Shown here piece after piece: positions 1 to 8,852 of a stretch of DNA of 64,000 bases. Numbering within the stretch: position 1 is the first letter of the stretch; the number at the start of each line of letters is the position of its first letter. The DNA lies in contig NZ_CP162599.1 of the NCBI RefSeq assembly GCF_040958695.1, positions 1,770,001 through 1,834,000 on the forward strand, read 5' to 3'. This DNA is from Ornithinibacillus sp. 4-3. GTDB taxonomy: Bacteria; Bacillota; Bacilli; Bacillales; Amphibacillaceae. Under the pieces are notes generated by a model, which was not told where the DNA came from, ran no database searches, and saw only the letters and a program-made list of their open reading frames with translations. Position numbers and translations under genes: made by a program.

Positions 1-257
1 TGTTAGATGTACTTCAGGATAAACGTGATATTTTGCAAACAGTTGGTGTTGGTGCATCTGTAGAAAATTTATTTGCTGTAGCAACAGCGTTCAGTAGATA
101 TGGAATAACAAGAGTAACCAGTATAGGCAGGATGACAAAGCTTCATCCCGGTTGGCATCAGGATGGTTATTCATTACTAAGAGAGCTTGTCCAATTAATT
201 GATATTGATCCAGCTACAATTAGAGATTTAGAAGCTTTAAATACATATACAGATTAG
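1..257 (+). CDS. LuxC-family acyl-CoA reductase, C-terminal fragment
   Basis: Only the last 84 or so codons are present; the reading frame is open from base 3 and the gene begins outside the window. The tail with RYGITRVTSIGRM followed by GWHQDGYSLLRELV resembles the C-terminus of LuxC-type fatty acyl-CoA reductases (NADPH-dependent reduction of an acyl thioester or acyl-enzyme to an aldehyde). It stops 12 bases before the ABC ATPase gene, so it is probably the upstream member of the same operon. The catalytic cysteine region is not in the window, so the assignment rests on the tail alone. Confidence 0.6.
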   Translation, partial: LDVLQDKRDILQTVGVGASVENLFAVATAFSRYGITRVTSIGRMTKLHPGWHQDGYSLLRELVQLIDIDPATIRDLEALNTYTD

Positions 258-269
258 GGGGAATACAAA

Positions 270-1019
270 ATGATGGAATTAGAATTGCAAGATGTTTCAT
301 TTCAATATGAACAGAGAGCTTTCTCTTTAGAAAAAATAAATTGGGTATTGCCTCCGGGTGAAATTCATTGCTGGCTTGGAAGAAGTGGAAGTGGTAAAAC
401 AACACTACTTCAAATAGCAGCCGGATTAAAAATACCAACAGCAGGACAGGTGCTACATCAGCAAAATCTAGTAAATAATCCACTTTCAGATATTGGTTTT
501 GTATTTCAAGATGCGACATTACTACCGTGGAAAAGAGTAATAGATAATATTTTATTGCCAATTCAGCTGCAACGAAAAATAGAAGCAAAGGATTATGCAT
601 ATGCAGAAGAGCTACTTCAGATGTTGCGAATTCCTAATTTAGCAAAACGTTATCCATTAACACTTTCAGGTGGTCAAAAAAGTAGAGTAGCAATTGCACG
701 AGCATTAATTACCAAGCCTACCTTACTTTTTTGTGATGAACCTTTTGCGGCACTGGACTTAATGACAAAGGAAGAATTACAAAATGAATTACTTTATTTA
801 AATGAGAAGAAAAAACTAGCAATGCTATTTGTTACCCATGATATTGCAGAAGCTGCTTTTTTAGCACATCGGGTTGGTGTTATGGAAAATGGTGCTTTTA
901 TTTATGATGGCAAGACACCTATATATGAGGAAAATAATACAAATCGACGAAATTCAAAACAATTTCATGATTATTGTCGAGAGATTAGACAGTCGTTAGA
1001 AGGTAGTATCTATGCGTAA
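270..1019 (+). CDS. ABC importer ATPase, nitrate/sulfonate/taurine (NMT1) type
   Basis: A 249-residue ATPase. Walker A GRSGSGKTT is at residues 37-45, the Q-loop is followed by LLPWK (typical of the SsuB/TauB group), and the signature LSGGQKSR, Walker B LLFCDEP and switch histidine FVTHD are all present, so it should be active. The start is preceded by AGGGGGA. It overlaps the permease gene by 8 bases and is read with the permease and binding protein as one importer. The substrate cannot be read from the sequence. Confidence 0.9.
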   Translation: MMELELQDVSFQYEQRAFSLEKINWVLPPGEIHCWLGRSGSGKTTLLQIAAGLKIPTAGQVLHQQNLVNNPLSDIGFVFQDATLLPWKRVIDNILLPIQLQRKIEAKDYAYAEELLQMLRIPNLAKRYPLTLSGGQKSRVAIARALITKPTLLFCDEPFAALDLMTKEELQNELLYLNEKKKLAMLFVTHDIAEAAFLAHRVGVMENGAFIYDGKTPIYEENNTNRRNSKQFHDYCREIRQSLEGSIYA

Positions 1020-1770
1020 GAATGCAGCAATAACATCTGTTATTCTTGGAATTTTATTAATTATTGTGTGGGAATATCTTGCGCGAGGACTATCAAATCT
1101 TATTTTACCGAATCCAACTGCAGTGTTTTTGAAATTACAAGAAGGTATTGTAAGTGGCGATTTTCTTCCTCATTTATTAACAACATTGACAGAAGTTATG
1201 CTTGGTTTATTTATTGGTATTGTTTTTGGTGTGGGACTTGGGATTCTAATAGGAGAGAATGAATTTTTAAGGAAGGTATCTTTTCCCTATATTGTTATCT
1301 CCCAAGCGATTCCTAAAATAGCATTAGCTCCATTATTTATGCTGTGGTTTGGTTATGGGATGACTTCAAAAATAGTGATTACAGCTTTAATTTGTTTCTT
1401 CCCATTGCTTGAAGCAACAGCAAGTGCTGTCCGCCAAGTTAATCAACAACAGCTTGATTTGTTTCGATTAATCCATGCAAGTCAGATGCAAACACTATGG
1501 CATTTAAAGATTCCAGCAGGGCTTCCAACCATTCTACAAGGATTACGAGTTGCAGTAATTTTAGCATTAGTAGGAGCAATTGTTGGCGAATTTATTGGTG
1601 CAAATCAAGGATTAGGTGCATTAATTATTGCATCACAAAGCATGATGGATACTACTTTAATGTTTGCTATTTTAATTCTGTTATCGATGATTGGCTTTTT
1701 ATTATATGGCCTTGTCAATTTATTAGAAAGTAAATTATTACGTTATAAAAAAGGAGATACAAAACATTGA
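1012..1770 (+). CDS. ABC importer permease, NMT1-type system
   Basis: A 252-residue integral membrane protein with about six hydrophobic segments and the C-terminal coupling-loop region ending in GEFIGANQGLG, as in SsuC/TauC permeases. The start ATG lies inside the end of the ATPase gene and the stop overlaps the start of the binding-protein gene, indicating translational coupling. Confidence 0.9.
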   Translation: MRKNAAITSVILGILLIIVWEYLARGLSNLILPNPTAVFLKLQEGIVSGDFLPHLLTTLTEVMLGLFIGIVFGVGLGILIGENEFLRKVSFPYIVISQAIPKIALAPLFMLWFGYGMTSKIVITALICFFPLLEATASAVRQVNQQQLDLFRLIHASQMQTLWHLKIPAGLPTILQGLRVAVILALVGAIVGEFIGANQGLGALIIASQSMMDTTLMFAILILLSMIGFLLYGLVNLLESKLLRYKKGDTKH

Positions 1771-2741
1771 AGAAAATAAAGGTTATCATACTACTTGTTT
1801 TTATAAGTTTACTAGTTGCTTGTGGTAAAGGTAATAGTAAAGATGGACAAATAGAAATCACATTAGCTAATTGGAGTCAGCTGATTGTTGAGCAGACTAA
1901 CTTACTAGTTGAGGAAGAGAAAGGATTTTTTGAAAAGGAAGGAATTGATTTGAAGCTTATTCCAGGTAACGGAGGACAAGATGCATTAAAAACAATGATT
2001 GCTGGTCATGCTGATATTGCTTTTACCGATCCGGGGGCTGTATATAGCGCATTAGCTCGAGGAGAAGATTTAGTTATTATTTATACCGTATATCCGCAAA
2101 ATGTCTTTAATGTGGTAGCTTCCAAAGACGCACAAATTTCAAGAATAGAAGATTTAAAAGGAAAAAAGGTCGGAATTTATAGTCGTGCAAGTGGTACATA
2201 TCAGAATTTGCTTGTTTTATTACATGAAGCTGGACTTTCAGAAGAGGATGTGGAGTTAATTGAAGTGGGTATTGCTAATTTTGCTCCATTAATCCAAGGA
2301 CAAGTAGATGCTACAGCAGCAACAGATACAGCCCTTGTTCCAGCCAAAAGAGAAGGATTGTCTGATGTTGAAGTTTTTGAAGTACGTGATTCTTTAAATA
2401 TCCCAAGCGATTTTTTTGTCGTAAAGCGTTCCACCTATGAAGAAAAACAGGTAGAATTACAAGCTTTTATTAGAGCATATGAGGAAAGTGCGAGCTGGAT
2501 GATGAATGAACCTGATGAAGCAGCAGAGTTAGCAAAAGAATATGCAATTGATGGAAGAGAACCAGAGATAAATCGTGAAATTATTGATTTACGTAATAGA
2601 GCTAGCTTAGACGATGAACAACAGCTTGGAGCTACAGATATAAATATGATTCAAGAAGGGGCAGATGCTTATTATGAACTTGGATTAATCCCTGAAAAGC
2701 TGAATATGGAAGAATATATTGAAGAGATTAAGGGGGATTGA
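1767..2741 (+). CDS. Substrate-binding lipoprotein, NMT1/THI5-like
   Basis: A 324-residue lipoprotein beginning with TTG; an AAAGGAG site lies about 8 bases upstream. The N-terminus is a lipoprotein signal with lipobox LLVAC (Cys19). The body (LAGHADIAFTDPGA-like motif, DLKGKKVGIYSRASGTY) matches the NMT1/THI5-like periplasmic-binding fold used for sulfonates, nitrate, riboflavin or thiamine precursors. It completes the importer with the two preceding genes. Ligand unknown; the neighbouring acyl reductase, dehydrogenase and VOC protein suggest an organic acid or aldehyde precursor (inference). Confidence 0.88.
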   Translation: MKKIKVIILLVFISLLVACGKGNSKDGQIEITLANWSQLIVEQTNLLVEEEKGFFEKEGIDLKLIPGNGGQDALKTMIAGHADIAFTDPGAVYSALARGEDLVIIYTVYPQNVFNVVASKDAQISRIEDLKGKKVGIYSRASGTYQNLLVLLHEAGLSEEDVELIEVGIANFAPLIQGQVDATAATDTALVPAKREGLSDVEVFEVRDSLNIPSDFFVVKRSTYEEKQVELQAFIRAYEESASWMMNEPDEAAELAKEYAIDGREPEINREIIDLRNRASLDDEQQLGATDINMIQEGADAYYELGLIPEKLNMEEYIEEIKGD

Positions 2742-2747
2742 TAAGTA

Positions 2748-3512
2748 ATGTTGAAACAAAAAGTAGTAATTATTAGTGGATCAAGTCGAGGAATTGGGGC
2801 AGCTCTTGCAAAAGGATTTGCAGCTCAAGGAGCTTCCGTTGTCGTAAATTATCGCCATAGTAAAACAGAGGCAGAAAATGTAGTAAAAGCTTGCGAAGCA
2901 GCGGGAGGTCAAGCTGTAGCTGTTGGAGCAGATGCGACAACGAAAGAAGGTGCTGAAGCAATGGTTGAGGAAGCAATCCTCTCTTTTGGAAGAGTAGATG
3001 TTCTAGTTAATAATGTTTTTGCTCCATATGTTTTTGATGCAGAAAATCGCAAAAAAGCTTGGGAATTGGATTGGCAGGACTACATGCTGCAATTAGAAGG
3101 TGGATTAAAAGCAGCACATATGCTAGTACAGGAGGTGCTACCATCTATGCGCCAATTTAACACAGGAAGTATTATTAATATTGCTTCTAATCTAGTTGCA
3201 CATCCAGTTGTTCCATATCCAGATTACACAACAGCCAAAGCTTCTATTATAGGCTATACAAGAAGTATGGCAAAGGATCTAGGAACATTAGGCATCCGTA
3301 TGAATGCGATTGCTCCAGGACTGGTTTATCCAACAGAGGCAACAAAACATACGAAAGAGAAATTAAAAAATGAATTAGCAGCCGTAACAGCACTTGGACG
3401 AATTGCACGTCCTGATGATATTGTAGGGCCAGCACTTTTTCTTGCCTCAAATTGGAGTAATTTTGTAACTGGTCAAACAATTTATGTAGATGGTGGACTA
3501 GTGATGAAATAA
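2748..3512 (+). CDS. Short-chain dehydrogenase/reductase, FabG-like
   Basis: A 254-residue Rossmann enzyme. The N-terminal SGSSRGIGAAL nucleotide motif is followed by NIASN with the catalytic serine and YTTAK carrying the catalytic Tyr and Lys. The usual NNAG is replaced by NNVF, a small departure. The C-terminal FVTGQTIYVDGG is typical of FabG-type 3-oxoacyl reductases, but many such genes act on other carbonyls. It starts 7 bases after the binding-protein stop with an AAGGGGGA site, so it belongs to the same operon. Confidence 0.88.
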   Translation: MLKQKVVIISGSSRGIGAALAKGFAAQGASVVVNYRHSKTEAENVVKACEAAGGQAVAVGADATTKEGAEAMVEEAILSFGRVDVLVNNVFAPYVFDAENRKKAWELDWQDYMLQLEGGLKAAHMLVQEVLPSMRQFNTGSIINIASNLVAHPVVPYPDYTTAKASIIGYTRSMAKDLGTLGIRMNAIAPGLVYPTEATKHTKEKLKNELAAVTALGRIARPDDIVGPALFLASNWSNFVTGQTIYVDGGLVMK

Positions 3513-3588
3513 ATAGTATTTTTAGCAAACCAAAAGAAATCTATATTTAGCATGTATGATAAGCTTAAGAAAAGAGGAGGAAGAATTG

Positions 3589-4026
3589 ATGAAAATTCAT
3601 CGGATAGATCATATAGGTATTATTGTGAATGATCTTGCTTCTGTCAAAGCCTTTTTTCTAGAGATGGGATTGAAAGAAGTAGGTGAAGCTGAGGTCCAAG
3701 GAGAGTGGGTAGAACAAATCATTGGCCTTTCTAATGTGAAAGAGACTGTTTCAATGCTAGAAATCCCAGGTGGACAAACAATGTTAGAATTAGTTAAATT
3801 TCATAGACCTTTAGATGAAATGGGTGTTCAACCTATCTCTGCAAATACATTAGGTATTCGACATATAGCATTTGCTGTAGAGGATATAGAAAGCATTGTT
3901 AGCAGATTAGAAAAACAAGGTGGAGAGCTAGTAGGCAAAATCGAGAACTATAATAACACATATAAATTATGCTATATACGTGGACCAGAAGAAATTATTA
4001 TTGAGTTGGCGGAGAAAATAAAATAA
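3589..4026 (+). CDS. VOC-superfamily (glyoxalase/methylmalonyl-CoA epimerase-like) protein
   Basis: The start is placed at 3589, 8 bases after AAGAGGAGGAA; an upstream in-frame ATG at 3556 has no binding site. The 145-residue product has two beta-alpha-beta halves beginning HRIDHIGIIVNDL and GIRHIAFAVEDIE and a final EIIIELAE strand, with metal-ligand-type His and Glu in the family positions. VOC proteins of this form include methylmalonyl-CoA epimerases and lactoylglutathione-lyase relatives. It is the last gene before a terminator. Confidence 0.85.
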   Translation: MKIHRIDHIGIIVNDLASVKAFFLEMGLKEVGEAEVQGEWVEQIIGLSNVKETVSMLEIPGGQTMLELVKFHRPLDEMGVQPISANTLGIRHIAFAVEDIESIVSRLEKQGGELVGKIENYNNTYKLCYIRGPEEIIIELAEKIK

Positions 4027-4041
4027 AGATAGAAGTACTAC

Positions 4042-4076
4042 AGCTCTTTGGACATTTTGTTCGAAGAGCTTTTTTG
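4042..4076 (+). terminator. Rho-independent terminator after the VOC gene
   Basis: Arms AGCTCTT (4042-4048) and AAGAGCT (4064-4070) are followed directly by a run of T. It closes the LuxC-ABC-SDR-VOC operon. Confidence 0.85.
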
Positions 4077-4204
4077 TATTTACTAACGTGAACTTTCATG
4101 TAGAATTTTTTGCATTTCATACATACTCTTTTGCATGTTATTCCATTTTAGACCGTATCTCCTTATTCATTTGCCATAATGTTAATAGGAGGGAGAGGAT
4201 AAAG

Positions 4205-5104
4205 ATGCTAAGTATTCAGCATGTTACCAAGCGTTATGAAAAAAACGTAGCTTTAAAGGATGTTTCGCTTACGGTTCCTAAGGGATGTTGTTATGGATTA
4301 GTTGGTCCAAATGGAGCAGGAAAATCTACATTAATTAAGATGATCACCTTTATTATTCGAGATTACGAGGGAAGCATCGTATTCAATGACGGACAGATTT
4401 CTAATAAAACAAAACAAAAATTAGGATATGTTCCGCAAGACATCGTTTTAGAGGAAGATCTTTCAGCAAATAGTAACCTACGTTTATTTGGTAGATTATA
4501 TGGACTGAAAGGTAATCAATTAGATCAACGAGCAAAAGAAGTATTAGCACAGATTGGACTTAGTGAAAGAAGTAAAGATAAAGTATCCACTTTTTCAGGC
4601 GGAATGAAGCGAAGATTAAATATTGGCTGTGCGCTAATGCATAATCCAGAGCTCATCATCATGGATGAACCTACAGTTGGTATCGATCCACAATCACGAA
4701 AATATATTTTCCAAATGATTGAAGAATTAAAAATGGCAGGTAAAACAGTCATTTATGCGAGCCATTATATGGAGGAAGTTGAAAGACTTTGTGATTATAC
4801 TGCTTTTCTAGACCAAGGAGAAATGATAGAAAATGGAGCTACAGATGCATTACTTCACCAATATGCAGTCCCATCCATTTATCTAAAAGCAAATGGAATA
4901 ACCGAGGAAAGCTTAGAGAAATACGGTAAGATTTTACGAAAAAAAGATGCATTTGTTATCAACACAGATGATCCTCTTCAAGTAATGGGAGATATTATCT
5001 CTTATTGCAGAGAGTATACAATTGATGTAGAACGTTTAGAGCTTGTTCATCCTCAACTAGAAGATGTATTTTTTAGCTTAACTGGAAATAATTTAAGAGA
5101 TTAA
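4205..5104 (+). CDS. ABC-2-type transporter ATPase (DrrA/CcmA-like)
   Basis: Translation is placed at ATG 4205 behind GGGAGAGGA; the upstream GTG-initiated extension (from 4088) has no homology-like content. The 299-residue protein has Walker A GPNGAGKST, signature FSGGMKRRL, Walker B LIIMDEP and a switch histidine in YASHYMEE. The C-terminal 90 residues after the nucleotide domain are the extension typical of DrrA-type exporter ATPases. Its permease follows 16 bases later. Confidence 0.92.
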   Translation: MLSIQHVTKRYEKNVALKDVSLTVPKGCCYGLVGPNGAGKSTLIKMITFIIRDYEGSIVFNDGQISNKTKQKLGYVPQDIVLEEDLSANSNLRLFGRLYGLKGNQLDQRAKEVLAQIGLSERSKDKVSTFSGGMKRRLNIGCALMHNPELIIMDEPTVGIDPQSRKYIFQMIEELKMAGKTVIYASHYMEEVERLCDYTAFLDQGEMIENGATDALLHQYAVPSIYLKANGITEESLEKYGKILRKKDAFVINTDDPLQVMGDIISYCREYTIDVERLELVHPQLEDVFFSLTGNNLRD

Positions 5105-5120
5105 TTTTGGAGGGATTCCT

Positions 5121-5867
5121 ATGAATGCAATTATGACGGTGGAATTGAAAAAACATCTACAAGACAAAGGGCTTATCTTTTGGATGTTAGTTTTACCTAT
5201 TTTATTTACTATTTTATTTATAGCCATATTTACAAGTGGCGCAGATGATCAAATGCGACAAGAGGTTATTCGATCAATTGTTCCAGGATACATTGTTATG
5301 TTTGTATTTTTTATTATGATTTCCATGGTGCAAGCCTTTATTAAGGATAGAGATAAAGGGATGGTAGCAAGACTAGCAAGTACTCCAGTGAAAAGCTCTG
5401 CCTATTTAGTTGGAAAGTGGTTACCGTTTGTATATATTGTGCTCATTCAGATTATTGTGTTATTTTTATTTGGAAAACTAGTTTATAATGTATCAATAGG
5501 AGAACCACTTATTTTAGTCATTTTATCCATATTTATCACATTTACTGTTACCGCAATTGGGCTCGTTATGGCGCTTACTGTAAATACAGAGAATATGGGG
5601 ATTGCAATCACACAAATTATTGCATTGGGTGGAGCGATGTTAAGCGGTCTATGGATGCCACTTGAAATGATGCCAGGATTTATGCAAACAATTGGACGTT
5701 TCTTTCCACAATATTGGGCACATCAATCCTTTCAAGATGCGATGGCAGGAACAACACAGATTTCAGAGTTACTTCAAACATTGGGAATTTTATTTGCTAT
5801 TGGAGTAGTTGCATTTATTTTTGCGCTCATTCGTTACCCATATTTTCTAAAACGAGCAGTTAACTAA
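5121..5867 (+). CDS. ABC-2-type transporter permease
   Basis: A 248-residue protein with a cytoplasmic N-terminus and about six membrane segments; the GLWMPLEMMPGFMQTIGRFFPQYW-like stretch near residue 190 is the familiar ABC-2 permease motif. GGAGG precedes the ATG. Together with the preceding ATPase it should form an exporter of a drug, lipid or peptide; substrate not inferable. Confidence 0.9.
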   Translation: MNAIMTVELKKHLQDKGLIFWMLVLPILFTILFIAIFTSGADDQMRQEVIRSIVPGYIVMFVFFIMISMVQAFIKDRDKGMVARLASTPVKSSAYLVGKWLPFVYIVLIQIIVLFLFGKLVYNVSIGEPLILVILSIFITFTVTAIGLVMALTVNTENMGIAITQIIALGGAMLSGLWMPLEMMPGFMQTIGRFFPQYWAHQSFQDAMAGTTQISELLQTLGILFAIGVVAFIFALIRYPYFLKRAVN

Positions 5868-5898
5868 GTTAGATGTCACACATACTTGGGGGATAAGC

Positions 5899-6348
5899 AT
5901 GAAAATAAACATTGATATTGATGACAGTCATAAGGAGACTCAGATCACTATTCAAGCAAACGAATGGACACAGGAAATAGAAGAGCTTGTGAACGTCATA
6001 AAAAAGAAAAAACAACGTCGATTATTTGCGATTGAAGAAGATCAAACTATTCTTCTTGAACCAGAAGAGATTGATTTTATTCATGCAGAAAAAAGGAAAA
6101 TATACGCTGCGCTCAAAGATACACGCTTTGAAGTGAAAATGAAGCTATATGAGGTAGAAGAATTTTTAATTCCATATGGTTTCATGCGTTTCTCAAAATC
6201 TGTTATTGGAAATATCCATCGTATTGAAAAATTTGAAGCATCCTTTAACGGAAATCTCTGTGTTTATTTTCAATCTGGTAACAAAGAATATATTACCCGC
6301 AAGTATGTAAGCCCAATTAAAGATAGATTGATTCAAGGGGGGCAGTAA
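5899..6348 (+). CDS. LytTR-domain DNA-binding regulator
   Basis: A 149-residue protein without a receiver domain. The C-terminal two thirds (from about residue 50, EIDFIHAEKRKIYA, through GFMRFSKSVIGNIHRIEKF to YITRKYVSPIKD) is a LytTR DNA-binding domain. It sits 31 bases after the exporter permease and 2 bases before a DUF3021 membrane gene, the usual stand-alone LytTR/DUF3021 pairing in Firmicutes in which the membrane protein is thought to restrain the regulator. Probably controls the upstream exporter. Confidence 0.9.
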   Translation: MKINIDIDDSHKETQITIQANEWTQEIEELVNVIKKKKQRRLFAIEEDQTILLEPEEIDFIHAEKRKIYAALKDTRFEVKMKLYEVEEFLIPYGFMRFSKSVIGNIHRIEKFEASFNGNLCVYFQSGNKEYITRKYVSPIKDRLIQGGQ

Positions 6349-6350
6349 TT

Positions 6351-6761
6351 ATGGTGCTTGAAATTTTAAAGCGTTCTATGATAGGTATAGCCTTTGGAGG
6401 GATATGTACATTTATTGCCCTTACCATTATGATGTTGAATGAATTTGATGCCACTGTTACTGAAGTATGGCAAAATATGGGTGCCAGCATGTTATTAGGT
6501 ATATATTTTGGCATATCCTCGCTTATTTTTGGAAGTAGCGGTAGCAATATCATAAAAAAATCGCTTATTCATTTTGCGCTATCTTATAGTATTTGGCTTA
6601 TTATTGCTAGTATAGTTGGCTGGGTACCACTAAGTATCAAAGCTGTTTTATGGAGCACTCTAGTGTTTATTTTAATCTATATTTTAAATTGGTTCGGATG
6701 GTATAGTTATTTTAAAAAGATAGAAACCGTTCTAAATAATCATTTACAGAAACATAAATAA
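6351..6761 (+). CDS. DUF3021 membrane protein
   Basis: A 136-residue protein with four hydrophobic segments and the GxxxSLIFGS-type DUF3021 pattern after the second segment. The start lies 2 bases after the LytTR stop with GGGGGG in the preceding codons. Members of this family are nearly always encoded after a LytTR gene and are taken to be its membrane-bound antagonist or sensor. Confidence 0.85.
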   Translation: MVLEILKRSMIGIAFGGICTFIALTIMMLNEFDATVTEVWQNMGASMLLGIYFGISSLIFGSSGSNIIKKSLIHFALSYSIWLIIASIVGWVPLSIKAVLWSTLVFILIYILNWFGWYSYFKKIETVLNNHLQKHK

Positions 6762-6769
6762 GGGTTTTT

Positions 6770-6805
6770 GGCTGAAATGTCTTTTTAAAAAGAGTTTCAG
6801 CCTTT
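6770..6805 (+). terminator. Hairpin terminator of the exporter/LytTR operon
   Basis: Arms GGCTGAAA (6770-6777) and TTTCAGCC (6795-6802), followed by a short T stretch. Confidence 0.65.
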
Positions 6806-6905
6806 AGCGTGTGTTCGAGTTAAAATATTGATTATATTTTTCAATTATATTAATCTGTTGGAAGCTTTCATTCTAGTAAAAGTCAAAACAATAAGGGGCA
6901 TTTGC

Positions 6906-7427
6906 ATGGAGATTTGGGATACATATGATAAGCATAGAAATTTAACAGGCAAGCAGATGGAGCGTGGAGCTGCATTTGAAAAAGATAACTATCATTTAGT
7001 TATTCATGTTTGCCTTTTTAATCAACAGGGAAAAATGTTGATTCAGCAACGTCGTGCAGATAAAGAAGGATGGCCAAGTATGTGGGATATTACAGTCGGG
7101 GGCAGTGCCATTGCAGGTGAAACGAGTCAACAGGCTGCTGAAAGAGAAGTAGGGGAAGAGATTTCCTACTCCATTAATTTAGAAAATCATCGACCTTCGT
7201 TAACAATTAACTTTGAAAATGGATTTGATGATTATTATCTTCTTGAGGTAGATGTTGATATTACTAGACTTTCATTTCCTACAGAAGAAGTCGCTCAGGT
7301 AAAATGGGCATCACAAGAAGAAATTCTTGAAATGATTTCTAAAGGTTCATTTCTTCCTTATCGAGAATCATTGATCGCATTATTATTTGATATGAAATCG
7401 AGTAGAGGAGCACATGATGAGGTTTGA
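6906..7427 (+). CDS. Nudix hydrolase, YfcD/IDI-like
   Basis: Start placed at ATG 6906 with a modest GGGGC site upstream; the N-terminus EIWDTYDKHRNLTGKQ is typical of the Nudix group related to isopentenyl-diphosphate isomerase (E. coli YfcD). The Nudix box runs GSAIAGETSQQAAEREVGEE, with the REVGEE core intact, so the enzyme should bind Mg2+ and hydrolyse a nucleoside diphosphate derivative or similar. 173 residues. Monocistronic; its downstream region is the interrupted palindromic repeat. Confidence 0.88.
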   Translation: MEIWDTYDKHRNLTGKQMERGAAFEKDNYHLVIHVCLFNQQGKMLIQQRRADKEGWPSMWDITVGGSAIAGETSQQAAEREVGEEISYSINLENHRPSLTINFENGFDDYYLLEVDVDITRLSFPTEEVAQVKWASQEEILEMISKGSFLPYRESLIALLFDMKSSRGAHDEV

Positions 7428-7436
7428 TGTAAAATA

Positions 7437-7506
7437 AAAACGAGATTGAGACAAAAGGAAAAACTAAGTTTGAAATCCGAGCGATATTCAAATGAAGCGT
7501 AGGAAA
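7437..7506. repeat. Long palindromic intergenic repeat, copy A, left part
   Basis: Left portion of an approximately 230-bp repeat also found intact at 61681-61911. It begins with the outer arm AAAACGAGATTGAGACAAAA, runs through GAAATCCGAGC and ends at GGAAA, where homology with the intact copy stops abruptly because an IS110 element is inserted. The remainder of the copy resumes at 9156. Confidence 0.9.
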
Positions 7507-7601
7507 AGTCTGAAATAAAGACCTCAAAGGTATCATTTAATTATAGACATGCCAAAGAAACCATCAAAAGATGATTTTTAAAAAATGGATTTGAATCAAT
7601 T

Positions 7602-8852
7602 CTAGGTAGCGGTAGGTCGCTCTAGAATGCGAAATCCTTGAGATTTTGCGAATGAAATTGCTTGTTCAACCGTGATCTCACGGCTTACTGGAAGAACATC
7701 TACTGTTTGGTATAATTCCGGATTATAAGGTTCTTTCTTCTTTAAAATATGATATATTGCAGTTAATAACATTCGTGCGATGGCGATAATCGCACGTTTG
7801 TGACCGCGTCGCTTTTTTATGTTTAAGTAGCGGTTTCGAATTTCGGGATGTTTATCGCTCTTCACTACACTAAGACAACATTGTACGAGGAGAGGTTTTA
7901 AATATACTCCTGCTCTCGAAATTCTAACAGACTTTTTCTTGCCGGCACTTTCATGATTGGTTGGTGTTAACCCTGCCCATGAACATAAATGCTTGGCTGT
8001 CGGGAACACGTCCATCTTCACACCTATTTCTGAGATAATAGTAATGGCAGAAAAGATGTTTTTAATGGACGGAACAGTCAGAAGTAAATTTATTTCTTCG
8101 GTGTAGGGTTCGGCAAGAAAAAGAATCATTTTCTCAAGCTCTTGCTTCCGTTCTTGAATATCCTCATAATGTTGTTTTATCACTGCCATTTTTCCAGCCT
8201 GTTCAGGAGTGATAAAACCATCCACCGCAAGCTTTAGTTCTTCGACTTTATGTTTCATTGCCCCAAAAACTAATGGTTCGATATCAAAATCAGTATGAGT
8301 TGGATGGTCTAAAAGTTTTTGAATAATATTCATAGAACCTTTTCCAAACGTGTCACTGACAGTGTTGGCAAGTTGAATGTTAGAGACAGTTAAACTATTT
8401 TGAAAACGATTTTTTTCACTGGAACTAAAATTAGTGAGTTTATAGCGATAACGCATTAAATCTCGAAGCTGCCTGATTCGAAATGGTGGCATAAAACTTC
8501 CAGCTACCAAGTCATGTTTGAATAAATCAGCTATCCATTTCGCATCTTTCTTATCTGTTTTTTTCCCTCGAATCGCTTTCACATATTTAGGATGTGCTAA
8601 GGTGATATCACAGGAATCCTCCAATATATTAAACACAGGAATCCAGTATTTTCCTGTTGATTCCATGCAGACATCTTTACAACGATGTTCATCAAGCCAT
8701 TTGGACAGCTCTCTCAATCCCTTTGTATAGGTTGAAAAGCGACGGCTTTGATAGGAAGTAACTCCATTGGTTGTGGAAGCAATCACCGCCACCACAAAAT
8801 TTTTGTGGACATCAATACCACAACAAATAGGGTAGACAATTTTTAAAGCCAT
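7602..8852 (-). CDS. IS110-family transposase (DEDD recombinase)
   Basis: An intact 416-residue enzyme. The N-terminal RuvC-like DEDD domain shows CGIDVHKNF (first Asp), CMESTGKYW (Glu) and KTDKKDAKWIADLF (two Asp). The C-terminal Tnp domain (SWAGLTPTNHESAGKKKSV then RISRAGVYLKPLL) contains the conserved serine region. The start follows GAGAGGAG by 8 bases. Full length and absence of frameshifts suggest recent mobility. Confidence 0.95.
   Translation of the reverse strand: MALKIVYPICCGIDVHKNFVVAVIASTTNGVTSYQSRRFSTYTKGLRELSKWLDEHRCKDVCMESTGKYWIPVFNILEDSCDITLAHPKYVKAIRGKKTDKKDAKWIADLFKHDLVAGSFMPPFRIRQLRDLMRYRYKLTNFSSSEKNRFQNSLTVSNIQLANTVSDTFGKGSMNIIQKLLDHPTHTDFDIEPLVFGAMKHKVEELKLAVDGFITPEQAGKMAVIKQHYEDIQERKQELEKMILFLAEPYTEEINLLLTVPSIKNIFSAITIISEIGVKMDVFPTAKHLCSWAGLTPTNHESAGKKKSVRISRAGVYLKPLLVQCCLSVVKSDKHPEIRNRYLNIKKRRGHKRAIIAIARMLLTAIYHILKKKEPYNPELYQTVDVLPVSREITVEQAISFAKSQGFRILERPTAT

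Noticed and set aside
4088..4204. N-terminal extension of the DrrA-like ATPase from GTG 4088
   Set aside because: No ribosome site at 4088; a good one precedes ATG 4205, where family similarity begins.
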